A stretch of 64,000 nucleotides of DNA from Oikopleura dioica (lineage: Eukaryota > Chordata > Appendicularia > Copelata > Oikopleuridae), in contig OU015568.1 of NCBI GenBank assembly GCA_907165135.1, forward strand, positions 10,486,501 through 10,550,500, read 5' to 3'. Within the stretch, counting starts at the first letter, position 1. Each line of letters begins with the position of its first letter. The translations under genes were made by a program, and so were the position numbers. Shown here one piece after another: positions 35,987-46,848 of this stretch. Under the pieces are notes generated by a model. It saw only the letters and a list, made by a program, of their open reading frames with translations. It did not search any database and was not told where the DNA came from.

Positions 35987-36175
35987 TACGACTGCTCTCT
36001 GGGCGTTACTCAAATAGACTATTTGAAATAGTTATTGGCGAACCGGTGGAAAGAAATAAAGCTGTTATATTTTATCTTGCAATTCAGGAGAAACAAATAT
36101 TTTAAATATATTTTATTGTCCGAAACGGAATGGAGTAAGTGAGTGAGTGTAAAGGCAGTGTGTCATAAAACAAGA

Positions 36176-36824
36176 TTAGTTCTTCAAGCTCATGGTGCTA
36201 GTAGCATTTGCCAGTACTCGATCTACGTCAGCAATGGCTTCGTCAAAGGCCACGTCGAAACCCTTAACTATTTTTCGGTTAGTTTCAGCCAAATGGACGC
36301 CAACTTACGTCGTGCTGCTTTCGACTTCTCAGCAAGGAGCTTTTTGAGCATCTCTTTTATTTCTTCGTCGAGTTCTTCTCCTGCTTCGATAGCTTTTTGG
36401 TAAGAAAATTCCGCATGACACCTGAAACTCCAATCAGAACACTTCATAATGGTTTGCTAACATACTGATCATCTGGAAGCAATGCGCCGCCAAGGGATAA
36501 GCATTCCGATATTTTTCGCTGTTGGGACTTGTTGACAATATCTACTGAGTCGTAACTCTCTTCGACTGTTCGATTTTGCAGCTATAATTTATTTTAGTAA
36601 AGCTCACACAAAAAGAAAAACGCAACCTTCGCTAAAAAAGCCAAGTTCTTGGGAGTGTCGAGTCCTTTTTCCTTCAACCACTGTTCAAACTTTGATAGTT
36701 CTTCTAGCGCATAAGTCAGCCAGATTGTTATGTCTGAGTTGAAAAGATCGTTTGCAAGGTCAGTTGTGTTTATATCAAGGACAGCAGATTCATATGGTAC
36801 GCTGGTCTCATCATTCGACGACAT
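36176..36824 (-). CDS. Unrecognised 172-residue protein downstream of HYPK
   Basis: Four exons (36627-36824, 36466-36581, 36309-36421, 36176-36267); the phases all close. Helical and acidic throughout, with AIEAGEELDEEIKEMLKKLL near the C-terminus; no signal peptide or membrane segment. The ATG lies five bases after TTTATTTCAG and 50 nt after the HYPK stop, so it is co-transcribed with HYPK. I recognise no family. Confidence 0.7.
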
Positions 36825-36874
36825 TTTTCTCTGAAATAAATGAAGAAAGAGTCGGTATTTTACGCATCAGCTTT

Positions 36875-37269
36875 TCAGTTAAGAAAAGATTTCAGTGCAG
36901 TCGACAGATCTCCTTGGGCAGCGACAAGAGCTTTGTAGGCATCATTCTTTTTACACTAAAACATCAGTGAGATCGCCTTTAGAAAAAGATAGCCAACCTC
37001 AACAGCCTTCATAATTACATCAATATCCTTCGCCGTGATTTTAATTGCTGGACCATTATCGCTTGCTGTCGTCGATTTTTTCAAGATACTCTCCAAACCT
37101 GAATACCCTTGTCAAAGATCCGTCATTTATAAAAATCAATACTTGCTCCGCCGGAGAATTCTTTCTCCTCGTGGTGGTCAGTCACGCTATCAAGAGCTGC
37201 TGCAGCCTTCTTTCCCTCACGGGAGTTGTCGGTTGGCTGCTCGGCTTCGATTTCCTCGTTCTCAGTCAT
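36875..37269 (-). CDS. HYPK: HYPK (huntingtin-interacting protein K, NatA regulator)
   Basis: Three exons (37143-37269, 36998-37098, 36875-36955); 102 residues. The HYPK signature ALDSVTDHHEEKEF is followed by a C-terminal UBA-like domain (KDIDVIMKAVE|CKKNDAYKALVAAQGDLSTA). HYPK binds and inhibits the NatA N-terminal acetyltransferase on the ribosome and has chaperone activity. It is slightly shorter than the human protein (129 residues). A second N-terminal acetyltransferase subunit, NAA38 of NatC, is encoded 7 kb downstream on the same strand. Confidence 0.88.
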
Positions 37270-37503
37270 TTTTACAATCTTATATTTGCTTGCCAATTTA
37301 AATTTAATAATGTCTTCCTTGATTTCACTTTTGCAAAAGAAACGAGATTAACTTTAGGTTATTTGTGCATTTATTAACCAGTGAGGGAATGGGTTGAGCA
37401 TTATGTCGGGAATGGTGGAAGTGAATGAGTGGAATGGTAGAAGTACCGTGAATAAATGACATAGCTCAAGAATGATTTTTATATACAAGATGATAAGAAA
37501 AGT

Positions 37504-40500
37504 TTATAGCAAGCTACTAAACTTTTTAGTGAATACTGTGAGAAATTCCTCTGAACTGTGAGGGAGTGAACTGCTGGATGCAAATCGAGTGAGACGTTGA
37601 GCAGTTTTGCATGGCTTGATGTTTCGACCAAGCCAGCCAGCGAGGAACTTGAGCCAGAGGACATTCGTGGTAGGGCAGAATTTCGACCAGTCCTTCTGCG
37701 ATTCGACCTGCATGTCTCGGTACACGTCGAATTGCGGATCGCCAGAGCCTTCAAAAATCTCGTGATCGAGTTCAAGGTCGGCTAAAATGCGAAATTAAAT
37801 ACTGAACGTAAATTAAAAACATACCGAATACAGGACCATGCTCAGGATGCTTCGCCCGTGATAGAGTGAAATCTATCACAGTTGGGACAATCTTGCCGTC
37901 GATTTCTTTCACCAGAATATTGCCAGTGTGCAAGTCTCTGTGTTCAAACTCAATTGCAGCTTCTGCCTTTGAGATTGAAACAGATATATCTTAAAAGAAA
38001 CTATTAAAAAATTTAAAAATATATAAATCTTACCTCTGAGAATACTGACGGCATCCTTCGCGCTCAATTTAGCTGAATCCAAGTCAGTTCCACAATTATC
38101 CATCGCCAGGATCATGTAGAGCTGAGATTTTTCCTTCAGGACTTCCCAGGGGCGATCATTTTCCGACTCTAAGATTATATTAAAAAAATTTTCATGGTTA
38201 GCTTTTTCGTACCTTTTTCCTCGTGGTATTTATCCCACGCTGTTCTCAAGCCCTTGGCGTAAATGCCCTTGCAGACGGTCGCATTTTGGACTCGACAAAA
38301 TCCAGGCATATTTGCCGTCTCCAGTGCAGAAGCAATTAGATATTCTCCAAGTACTTCTCTAATGGGCTTTTGGGGCGAGGAATTGATATGGGTCGTGCCA
38401 TCAACAGGAATGACCTTGAGGATCATCTTTTTTTTACTGACATCTCCCATATAAACTTCACCGAATACGCCTTCACCAATTTTAACAATGTTCTTGATAT
38501 TAAGACTAAAATACCAATTAAAGTCAAATCGGTTCATCAACGAACTAACCTTGTCAAGTGGCTACTAATTGTCAGAGGGCTATCCTGTTTGAGAACACCA
38601 AGAGCGCGTTTGACCTCTTCAGTCGGCTCATATTTATCATCATCTTCGAAGATTCTCTTGCTCATTGTCTTGGTAAGCATCGATGTCGACAGATGGTTTC
38701 TGCTGAAGGCACCGGTGACATCGAAGATGCTGCGATTATCCAGTCCCATTGTTTTACCCAGTCTCCCAGGAGCAACAACAGGTTTCGGCGCATTTGGAAT
38801 CTGAAAATCATCTCCGATCCCGATCATATCCAAGCCAGAGTCGAAGTGCTTACTGCGTGGCTTCTTGCTCTCCTTTTGTTTCTTTTTCGGAACTTTGAAC
38901 ATTGTAGGAAGAGCAGGAACCTCTATCGCGCGTTCTATCTTTTTACTTGAATTCGGCTGGGATTCGAGCTCTCGCCTCCGAATGGGCACAATCGGCTTAC
39001 TGGAATCTTGAGCCATACTGAGGCGAGTTCTTCGTCTAGCACTGACTTCTGGTACTTTCGCAGATGTTTTTCGTTTAGCCGTTTTAGTAACTGAACTCGA
39101 TGATGATTCTTTTTCCGATGATATTTGCTTTGAACGAGGTCTTGTCGATTTTCTCCGCGCAGCGTTTGCTGTTGGCTCTGTTCTCTCTTTGCTCTCTGGT
39201 GAGGGCACTTTCGTTCGAACTCGAGGTCTTATCTGCACTGGTCTTGCTTCAACTTCAACAGGCTCTTTTTCTGGCGAAGATTGAATTTTCGAACGTGGAC
39301 GAATAGACTTTCGTTGAGGTGCTTTTGCCACAACCTCGGTTGGAGCATCTTTTGATCGCGACCTGACAGCAAGCGGTTTTCGAGTTTTTTCTCCTTCTTG
39401 AAGTCGAACAGATTGACGAGTTTGTCGCCGAATAGGATTCTGCACAAATGAATCAGCTGGATCAGGAACATCTCGAGAAAAACGACGACCTCTTGGAACT
39501 AAGGGGAGGTTTTTTCGTAAATCTAAAGAAAAGATTTAAACTTCATTTTGACAAAAGAAAGTTACCTGGAGTTTCACCAATCGATGTTTTTCGCCGTCGT
39601 CGCATTTTGGTCCCTGTCGGTTTCGCTTTTACCTCTTTTGGCTTGTCCGGTGACTGTGAAAGCCGAATCGTCGGTGGATCATCAATCATTCTGCGGACTG
39701 CCCTCAATGGTCTGTTCGAGACCCGTTTGTTCATCGTCAGTCGACTTTTGTCTAACTTCTGCAGCTTCGGAACAACTGACGGTGATTCTTCGGATTTCCG
39801 TTTAGTCGAGCTTCTCACTGATGTTTCATTATCTTGAAGCTCTATGACCATCGGCTCTTCCTGACTCACAACTGGCAACGCCAACTTTTTAGCTGCGACA
39901 GGTCTAATTTCCTCAGATTTTGTCAAAGCGCAAGAAGTAAGAGCAATTTCTTGTTCAGCGTCCTCAACACTCGGAATCGTCTCGTAAACAGGTGGTTCAA
40001 CGGGAGCTTTCTCATTTGTTGCCGATTTCAGAGGAGTATTCTGGATGTGGAAATAGAAACTGCTCTCATCAAGCGACTTGAAGAGATCCTTATTCTTTGA
40101 TGACGTAGGCGGAAGATCATTAGAAGGAGATGCTTCTTTTGTTGGAGACGCATATGCTCGTATCGGTATCGGGCCAAGAGAATTCGAACGAGCAGGCTCT
40201 ACTGGAGCAAAAGTTTTGGGGCTCGATACCTTGTTGACGGAAATATTTTGTTGAATTTCCTTCAATGGGGATGAGTTGCTATCCTTCAACTTTTTCTCAG
40301 CATCTTTCGCTTTATAAGGCGTTTCTGGAACCAGATCTTCAGCACTTTGTTCACTAGGTGTAGATTGATCCGATGCCCCGAATAATGCAAAAGACTCGTT
40401 CTCAACTGCTTCGCCAAACGAAAGCGGCACAGGCTCCGTAACGCGCGAGATTTTATCAGCTTCGAAGCTGTTGTCCTTCGGCGTCTCCATATGACCCCCG

Positions 40501-41046
40501 AGCATGGTCGTTTTTTCGATCGCGGCATCGTCCAACAGACCGCCAAAAACCGTTCGCTGGCGCGATGAAGCGGGCGTCGATTCCAATTTCGATCGCGTCA
40601 GAACGCTTTTCGCGAGAACGCTCTTCGACTTGCTCATGTCGACTTTCCGCCGCCGCGGAACCGGAATATGAATCGACTCGTCTTCCTCTGGATCTTCATT
40701 CTCGACCTCATTATGTGGTTGAGGAATGACCGCTGGAGGATTCTATGAGGAAATAGTTTAATTGAATCTTTGTTAAATCCTACCTCAGGTTTTTCAGGAG
40801 AAGCGCCAACATCCTCAAATCTGCGACGAATACGAGCAGGGGCTCTTCTCCCTAAAGCTTTTAGTGATGCACTGAGTTTTTAACGACGAATTTACCTTCT
40901 TTTTTAACATTTCTAATTCGCATCGTGCTACCGTTCATGCTGTTCCCGAGTAACGAACCATTGCCAGACAAGTACCTGGTTTTTGACCTGGCTTTGAAAC
41001 CCTTCTCTTTTTTAGAATCGGACCCGAAAATGTCGTTTGCGTCCAT
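37504..41046 (-). CDS. HASPIN: Haspin, histone H3 Thr3 kinase
   Basis: Eight exons, about 1,080 residues. A long, low-complexity, basic Ser/Pro-rich N-terminus (about 750 residues) precedes the C-terminal atypical kinase domain: IGEGVFGEVYMGD (glycine loop), MILKVIPVDG (VAIK-like Lys), SQLYMILAMDNCGTDL, FEHRDLHTGNILV (catalytic Asp), VIDFTLSR in place of DFG, and GDPQFDVYRDM with NVLWLKFLAGWL. The FEHRDLH and D[YF]T features define haspin, which phosphorylates H3T3 to recruit the chromosomal passenger complex in mitosis. The ATG follows GAGACTTCAG directly, marking a trans-splice site. It lies 150 nt downstream of LRRC51. Confidence 0.92.
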
Positions 41047-41196
41047 TCTGAAGTCTCTATCTCGCGTTATGATTCCGTTTTTTCGATTTGGACGTGGCGC
41101 AAAATTGAAATGATTTTTATCAGAGGGCGCCAAGTACGGTTTTTGAAGAAAAAAAAATGTCAGTTAGAAGAAGATATAAGTTTATTAATATGTTTC

Positions 41197-42571
41197 TCAA
41201 GGATTTCGCGTCGTATTGAGCATTTGACAGTACAACAAGTGGTCGTCACCCGAGACGCCCGAAAAATCGAATGTCTGCAGAGTTGGGAGAATGTAAAGAA
41301 TAAAGAGCCTGTAGTTGGGCAGATTATCGATTGGATTCCCATGCAGAGTTAAGCGTTTCAACTTGGTTAGACTTCGGAGTTTCTTGACTTCATTCAAAGA
41401 GCTAGGAATGAGTGTTAATAGGAGAGTGGAAGGAGGAGACTTACTTTATTTGATTTCCATGGAGATAAAGTGAACGAATATTGGGAAATTGTTCGAAGGA
41501 AGCGTCGATTTTGTGAATTTCGTTAAAACTAAGGTCAACTGATTGTAAAGCATTGAAAGCGTTGTTGATGATGAACTCCATCGCTGTTGAAAAGCCCGTC
41601 AGCTCGACGAAGATATTATTCGAAAGCTAAAAAACCGTAAATTATCCAATGGAAATTTCTCAAACTTGGCCACTAGTTGATTAGCTACGCAAGTTTATTC
41701 AAATATCTAATTTGAAATTTTTCATCGGTGAAAATCCTTTTTATGGCTATCTTTGGCGAAAAAATGCGTCAAAACTCTCCCCGGAGGGTGTTTTCGAAAA
41801 TTTCTAGAAAGTCGAAATTCTCTAGAATCGAAGTTGTTGTGAGGGCTCGGCGCGCAAAGCGCTTCATTCCGAAAAGTGAATTTTCGGGTCCACACCAAAG
41901 TCTTTCACAGGTAATTTATCGCAAATTTATTTTTTAACAATTTTTTTTACTTCTATAACAATTTCTAACAGTATTTATTCTAGGGCACGATTCTCCTGGC
42001 CGCCTTGCAGAAGTTTGCGGCCAGAAAATTTCCCGAAATGGGATTCAATCCTAGGGTTTTCTAGAGAACGGCAGATAAATCGCAGCAGATACTCTGTCGT
42101 TCCTAGAGAACCACAATTCGTCACATCTAAGAAGATTGAAGAAAATCTCAAGTTCTTCTTAGGTGTGGAGAATAATAATTCATGAACTCCTCACACGAAG
42201 AGTTCACGAAAAAACAATTTTTTAAAAACTTCTAAAGATAGCTCTTCTCGAAAAACACAAAAAGAGAGGAGCTATCTTTTTGTGTCTTCTTTTATTTTCT
42301 TTCAGGTCAAAAAATCGGGGTAGTGAGTGGTCGCTGGTAGATTTTTGGTTGAATTGAGACTTGGTTATTGTGAGTGTTGGAAGCTTGAGTTGGTACTTAC
42401 TCTAATAGACGCTGTGTTGTATTTGCCATCTGATCTCTTTTTGACGTGTACACTTTCTCGTGGTTGAACTTCCTGGAGATCTTTCATGTTCGACAGGAAG
42501 AGAAACGAGAAATCGACCGGGTCGGACGTCTCCGGTCGATTTGTGATCATCGAAAGTCTGCTTTCCCTCAT
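41197..42571 (-). CDS. LRRC51: LRRC51-like leucine-rich repeat protein
   Basis: Three exons (about 42403-42571, 41468-41628 and 41197-41414). The product starts MRESRLSM, then PVDFSFLFLSNMKDL (the DYSF motif of LRRC51), LSNNIFVELTGFS, LQSVDLSFNEIHKID, IRSLYLHGNQI, LTKLKRLTLHGNPID and LQTFDFSGVSGDD, the LRRC51 order. Human LRRC51 is a small cilia-linked LRR protein fused in part of the genome to the LRTOMT locus. The first intron is about 770 nt, exceptional here, and contains a cluster of hairpins. The start follows TGTTTAG|G. Confidence 0.85.
41990..42290. other. Cluster of hairpins in the LRRC51 intron
   Basis: Successive foldbacks. About 41998-42026 has an 8-bp perfect stem (CTGGCCGC/GCGGCCAG). 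About 42056-42113 pairs two 20-nt arms (GGTTTTCTAGAGAACGGCAG with TCTGTCGTTCCTAGAGAACC) with one bulge and wobbles, loop about 17 nt. About 42122-42168 has an 18-bp stem with a 2-nt bulge (ACATCTAAGAAGA/TCTTCTTAGGTGT plus TTGA/TCAA). About 42183-42206 is a short 7-bp stem. About 42234-42279 has a 16-bp stem, AAAGATAGCTC/GAGCTATCTTT extended by CTC pairs. Pairing was judged by eye. Confidence 0.6.
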
Positions 42572-42739
42572 CCTAAACAGTCAATTAGCTTTGAAGTCCC
42601 TGAAGAACTCACCTTTTTGAGGATTTACAGCAGCTCTTCGACGAAAATTTACAATTTCAAACTAATCTCTGTTAAAAAATTTGATCCGTAAACAAATAAT
42701 GTTCTAGAAACTTCATGCGAGGTATGAAAATTCATAAAT

Positions 42740-44935
42740 TTATTCAATATAAATTCCATCTTCATTTCGTTCAGTTGGAGGATCTGGTTTAATGTAAGTA
42801 CCGTCGGCTCGTTTTCTTTCTCGGTCGAGCTTTTCTTCGATTCGCTCGTGGTTGTGGTAGATGTTCCATCCTTCGGGCATGAACTGTGGATCCATAACGT
42901 CGAGGAAGTGTTGTCGCCACTCGACTTCGAAGTTTTTAACTTCTTCGATTCCGCCACTTTCCATCAAAGACCTAAGATAAAGGTTAGAAAAGATCTATAA
43001 AAAAGCCTCTTACGTAACGACTTTTTCCCCGTGTTGGACAAAATTCTGCGCGTCGCTTTCATTCCCAGCCAAAACTGGCAAGTCCGATGCTTTCTGCTCA
43101 AGTTCTGAATTCCATTCTTCTGCGCCGAAGAACTTCATGATGATAGATTCGAGCTCTTTCACCCGCTTTTCTGGCAGCTTGTTGCGGCTCTTGATAAGAG
43201 CATTTCCTCCTGATCGTACATTTCTTCGATCTTTTGGCTCCAGAATCGCTTTCGCTAGATCAGCGTTTCCAAGTGGCGCGTCGAATTTGGTCGCGATTCT
43301 AGCTCTTTTCTTGGATAAAAAAGGGGTAGGAGGCTAAAGCCTATAGGTTGAAGTTAAGTGATAAAGTTTTTTAGTTCTGGAATTTTTTCATCCTTTCCTT
43401 TTCAAATAATCCAACTCATTCGATCTTCCGTGGCATCTGAGACAGAGCAGGACAACGTCATGCGAGACGTGGCATTTCATGACAATTGGAAAGTGCTTTC
43501 GATACTCTCTTGGGACGACGTTCTTCCTCAAGAGCCCGTCTTTCTCGTTGCAGACGACGCAAACGTTTTCTTTCTCTGTGACGTAGTATTTTTCAGAGTC
43601 GGTATTTGGTCTTCCGGAGGGTTCGAATTTGAGCTTGACGATGAAGCTCGTTTCTGTATCTTCAACCAATTCTCCTAGGCCCTTCTTGACGTACCTAAAA
43701 CAAACTTTACAGAAGAAGTTGGGTGGTCGGTTACCAATCTGCTTTCTTCTTATCAGTTATCGATAGGACTTCTCCATCAGGGGCGAGCAATTTAACGCAG
43801 TTATTGTACAACGGTTCTTTTCTCACAGAAGCAGACTGAGGGTTGAAGTAGTCAGAGCCATAATCTCTTGAAAAATATGTAAAAAACAGCTTTAAAATTG
43901 AGCCCCTACCTGGTTTCCAGTCGACGCTTGACCTTTTCTTCTAGCGCATTTTGGCCTATTTTGCCAGCTTCTTCTTTGTTACTTTTTGCTGGTTTTGCTT
44001 TTGCCTTGAAGACGGTGTTCTTGTATTCATTCACAAAGTATTGGACTCGTGATTCTCCTAGTTCTTGCATCAATTTCCCTAAAATCTAAATAAAACCTTA
44101 ATTTTCCCTTTCATTTCTTCTCACATTTTTATAGAATACGCAGAAATATACAAAAGCTTTACCTGAAGAGCACAAACAGCATCATCAGCTGCGTAAGTCT
44201 TTTGCTGCTCTGAAAGAACTTCAGCTTCCCAATTAGAACAGCGCACTCGATAGTCTTTGTTCAGTTTTCTTCCTAGAATTTGACGGGTAAGATTTGCCAG
44301 ACCACCGTTTTGATACTTCGTCGCAGGGATGATTTGGCGAAGGTCGAAGAAACTACCATTTCATAAAAACTGACGAGAAAAATGTGGATTTTCACCTGAT
44401 GGTCGAAGGATGAAAAATAACAAAATCAACTTCTTGGAGTCGTTTAAAATCGCCATCGATTCCACAGCCAAGCTTTACGACATCCTCATCGCGCAAAAAT
44501 GACATCAGCTCGTAGCATACTCTGATGTCAACTTTCGAAAGGCGAATGAGAAAGCACTTGATGCCGACTTGTGTGCAGACGGATATTTGCATGAGGGCGG
44601 TTTTGTTTTTGCCCACCCATTCGCAATCGAGGCCGACGTAGTTACAGTAACCACGACAGTGGCTGTAGATTTCCTTTATTGCACGGCGGACTATTCTTGA
44701 GTTATAAAACTTCAATCTTCCAATTCATTTGAAAACTTCAATAATCAAGCTATTCAAAACTCATTTCTTGTCCGGGAGTAGAAGCAATGGTAATCATTGA
44801 ATCTGATATTCTTCCAAGTGACAAATTTTCGAACCATTTCTCTATTTTTTCCTGCTTTCCTTCTTTCCCTTTTTCTTGCTTCCACAGATAAAACGCCAAC
44901 CCCGCTACTGCGACGGCGACAATATTTCTCTCCAT
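42740..44935 (-). CDS. EXD2: EXD2, 3'-5' exonuclease domain protein
   Basis: Eight exons, about 605 residues, like human EXD2 (621). An N-terminal membrane anchor (MERNIVAVAVAGLAFYLW) fits the known outer-mitochondrial-membrane location. The DEDDy exonuclease domain shows YVGLDCEWVGKNKTALMQIS (D-x-E), KLGCGIDGDFKRL (second Asp) and YAADDAVCALQ. The C-terminal region VCVVCNEKDGLLRKNVVPRE, YRKHFPIVMKCHVSHDVVLL and CLRCH then RWQQ-like WRQHFLDVMDPQFMP matches EXD2 and forms an HNH-like zinc fold. Two joins require GA-AG introns: GAAAT|GAGTTTTG ... TTGGAAG|A (about 44712-44757) and AAAAG|GAAAGG ... AGAAAAG|AGC (about 43317-43397). Confidence 0.9.
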
Positions 44936-45399
44936 CTCTTTTCAACTAACGCTTTCCAAATTTCAAAGAGCGCTCGGCCAATGAGCGCACGCTGAGAATT
45001 TCTTGAGACAGTTGGAATCGTTCAAAAATTGAGACTCACAATTCAATTCAACTAAATGCGTACAAAATCGGTAGGGTTCCTCTTTTTCCCCTTTTTGGCC
45101 ACGTAGCCTTATTCAACCAGTAAATCTGGAAAGTCTACAAGGCGTACAGAATTTTCCAGAATGTACACTTTTCATAAGACTTCGTGGGCCACGAATCGTG
45201 GCCACAAATATGTTAGAGGACCTCCTCCACCATGGGAGGCCTGGATAGAAAATGGCTGTAGGGATTCTTTATTCATCCCAGTTACGTAAGACAGTCAGTA
45301 AAAACGGTCTGAAACATTGAGCGAATGTTTAAGCACAGTAAGATCGTCTAAAAGCTTGAATCAGGATAAGTTGTTGTCGTTCTCATTAGAGGAGATCCG

Positions 45400-46011
45400 T
45401 TAGAATAAAACAGTTACTTCAGCAGATTCTTCATCTTCATATTCATCGTAGTAATCATCATCAGCCGTTTCATCGAGCTCCATATCTATACTCGTGCAGA
45501 TTCCTTCGATGCATTCCAGGTCCATATCGCACATATCATCTCCAGGGTTCAGGCTTGTCTTGCATTTTTCTCCTGAAGGGCTTTCATAAGAAATGTCTAT
45601 ATTATAGCAAAATGATGGAAAATTATGCCTACCACTACTTTATATGAAGTCTCTTACCTTCTGCTAAAGCACAGACTTTTACGCAGAATACTACATCATA
45701 GATTTTCTTTTCGCATTCTTTTTGATTTTCCAGCTCTTCCATCTTCTCCTCTATTTTTCTGTATTTTTCATTCAACTAAATTTCATGTTAGTTAGCTAGA
45801 TTTTTCACTCTATCTCTTGTTGTCTATCTTGTTTTGATTTCTGGGGGATCATCATTTTTATGTTTCGATAGCTTACCCTTGTATTGTTTATCGAAATGTT
45901 ATCCATCATGCTAGACTCATGTATCGTCTTCATATATTCAAAACATGAGAGTGTTTGAGCGTCGGTAGCAATCGCGAAAACAAGAAAATAATTAAAAGCC
46001 GTTCTCATCAT
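45400..46011 (-). CDS. Small secreted acidic Cys-containing protein
   Basis: Three exons (45877-46011, 45658-45775, 45400-45572); 141 residues with consistent phases. The N-terminal signal peptide MMRTAFNYFLVFAIATDAQT is followed by about nine cysteines (CEKKIYDVVFCVKVCA, CKTSLNPGDDMCDMDLECIE) and a very acidic tail (DETADDDYYDEYEDEESAE). Probably secreted; there is no family match by eye, though the CxxxxxxxxxC spacing resembles short growth-factor or prokineticin-like cores. Confidence 0.7.
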
Positions 46012-46848
46012 TTCCCTCTCTCAGTCAACTATTATTTTGTCTGGCAGAATCTACCGGTCCCTGCGACGTAATCGTTCCAGTAGGGGCGCCTCATGCAAAT
46101 CCCTATCAGACCACCCTATCACTGAAGCATTTCGACGAACATTCTCGCCATCACACCAAGAGCTCCTACCAACACGATTTGAACTTCAACTTCTGTAAAG
46201 CGAGATAATTATCTTACTTTACTCGATTAGAAAACGAGTAATTTTTAGCCCTAGAAATGAAAGAAATGAAGTAGTCAGATGAGCTGTACTCACAACTACT
46301 GAAATCAACGATGACTATTTTTGTGCCCATTTTTTATCTTTAAAAAATTGGTATTTCGAGAAAAAAGGATGAATATATTTAAATAACCGTTTCATTAAAA
46401 CAATCATAAATGATTGCTTCTTGATCAAAGCGCTTTCAATCGAGAATGACGAGACGTGACGCCTTTAATTTTCCTATCAAAATTCTCCTCAACGCTTATC
46501 ATTCAAGTCTGCTTATAAACTGCTTACTTACTGTTTTTTCAGTAAGCTGACTACATTTTCGTATTCTCATGCGCGATCAAACTGCGAGTAAAGCTTTTCA
46601 TGAACTTGTTGCGATGTCGAATCGGGTTCTTACAGACGATCCCCAGTAATAATGATATCATAAAGATGAAAGCGTGAAACCGCGTGGAATAGGCAGCGGT
46701 GAAATTAACATGTGTCAATCTTTGTCAAATTTGAAATTGTTTGCCCAGGGGCACTTCCACCCTCCACCACCGACCACAACACCGTACACCGGAAACAAAC
46801 GAAACAGTAAAAAATTTCATTCCACATCATCGTAACTTTTGACTTTCC
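46012..46848. other. Divergent intergenic region
   Basis: Separates the secreted-protein gene (minus) from the RS-rich gene (plus) and so must hold both promoters. No repeat or RNA gene was recognised. Confidence 0.35.
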
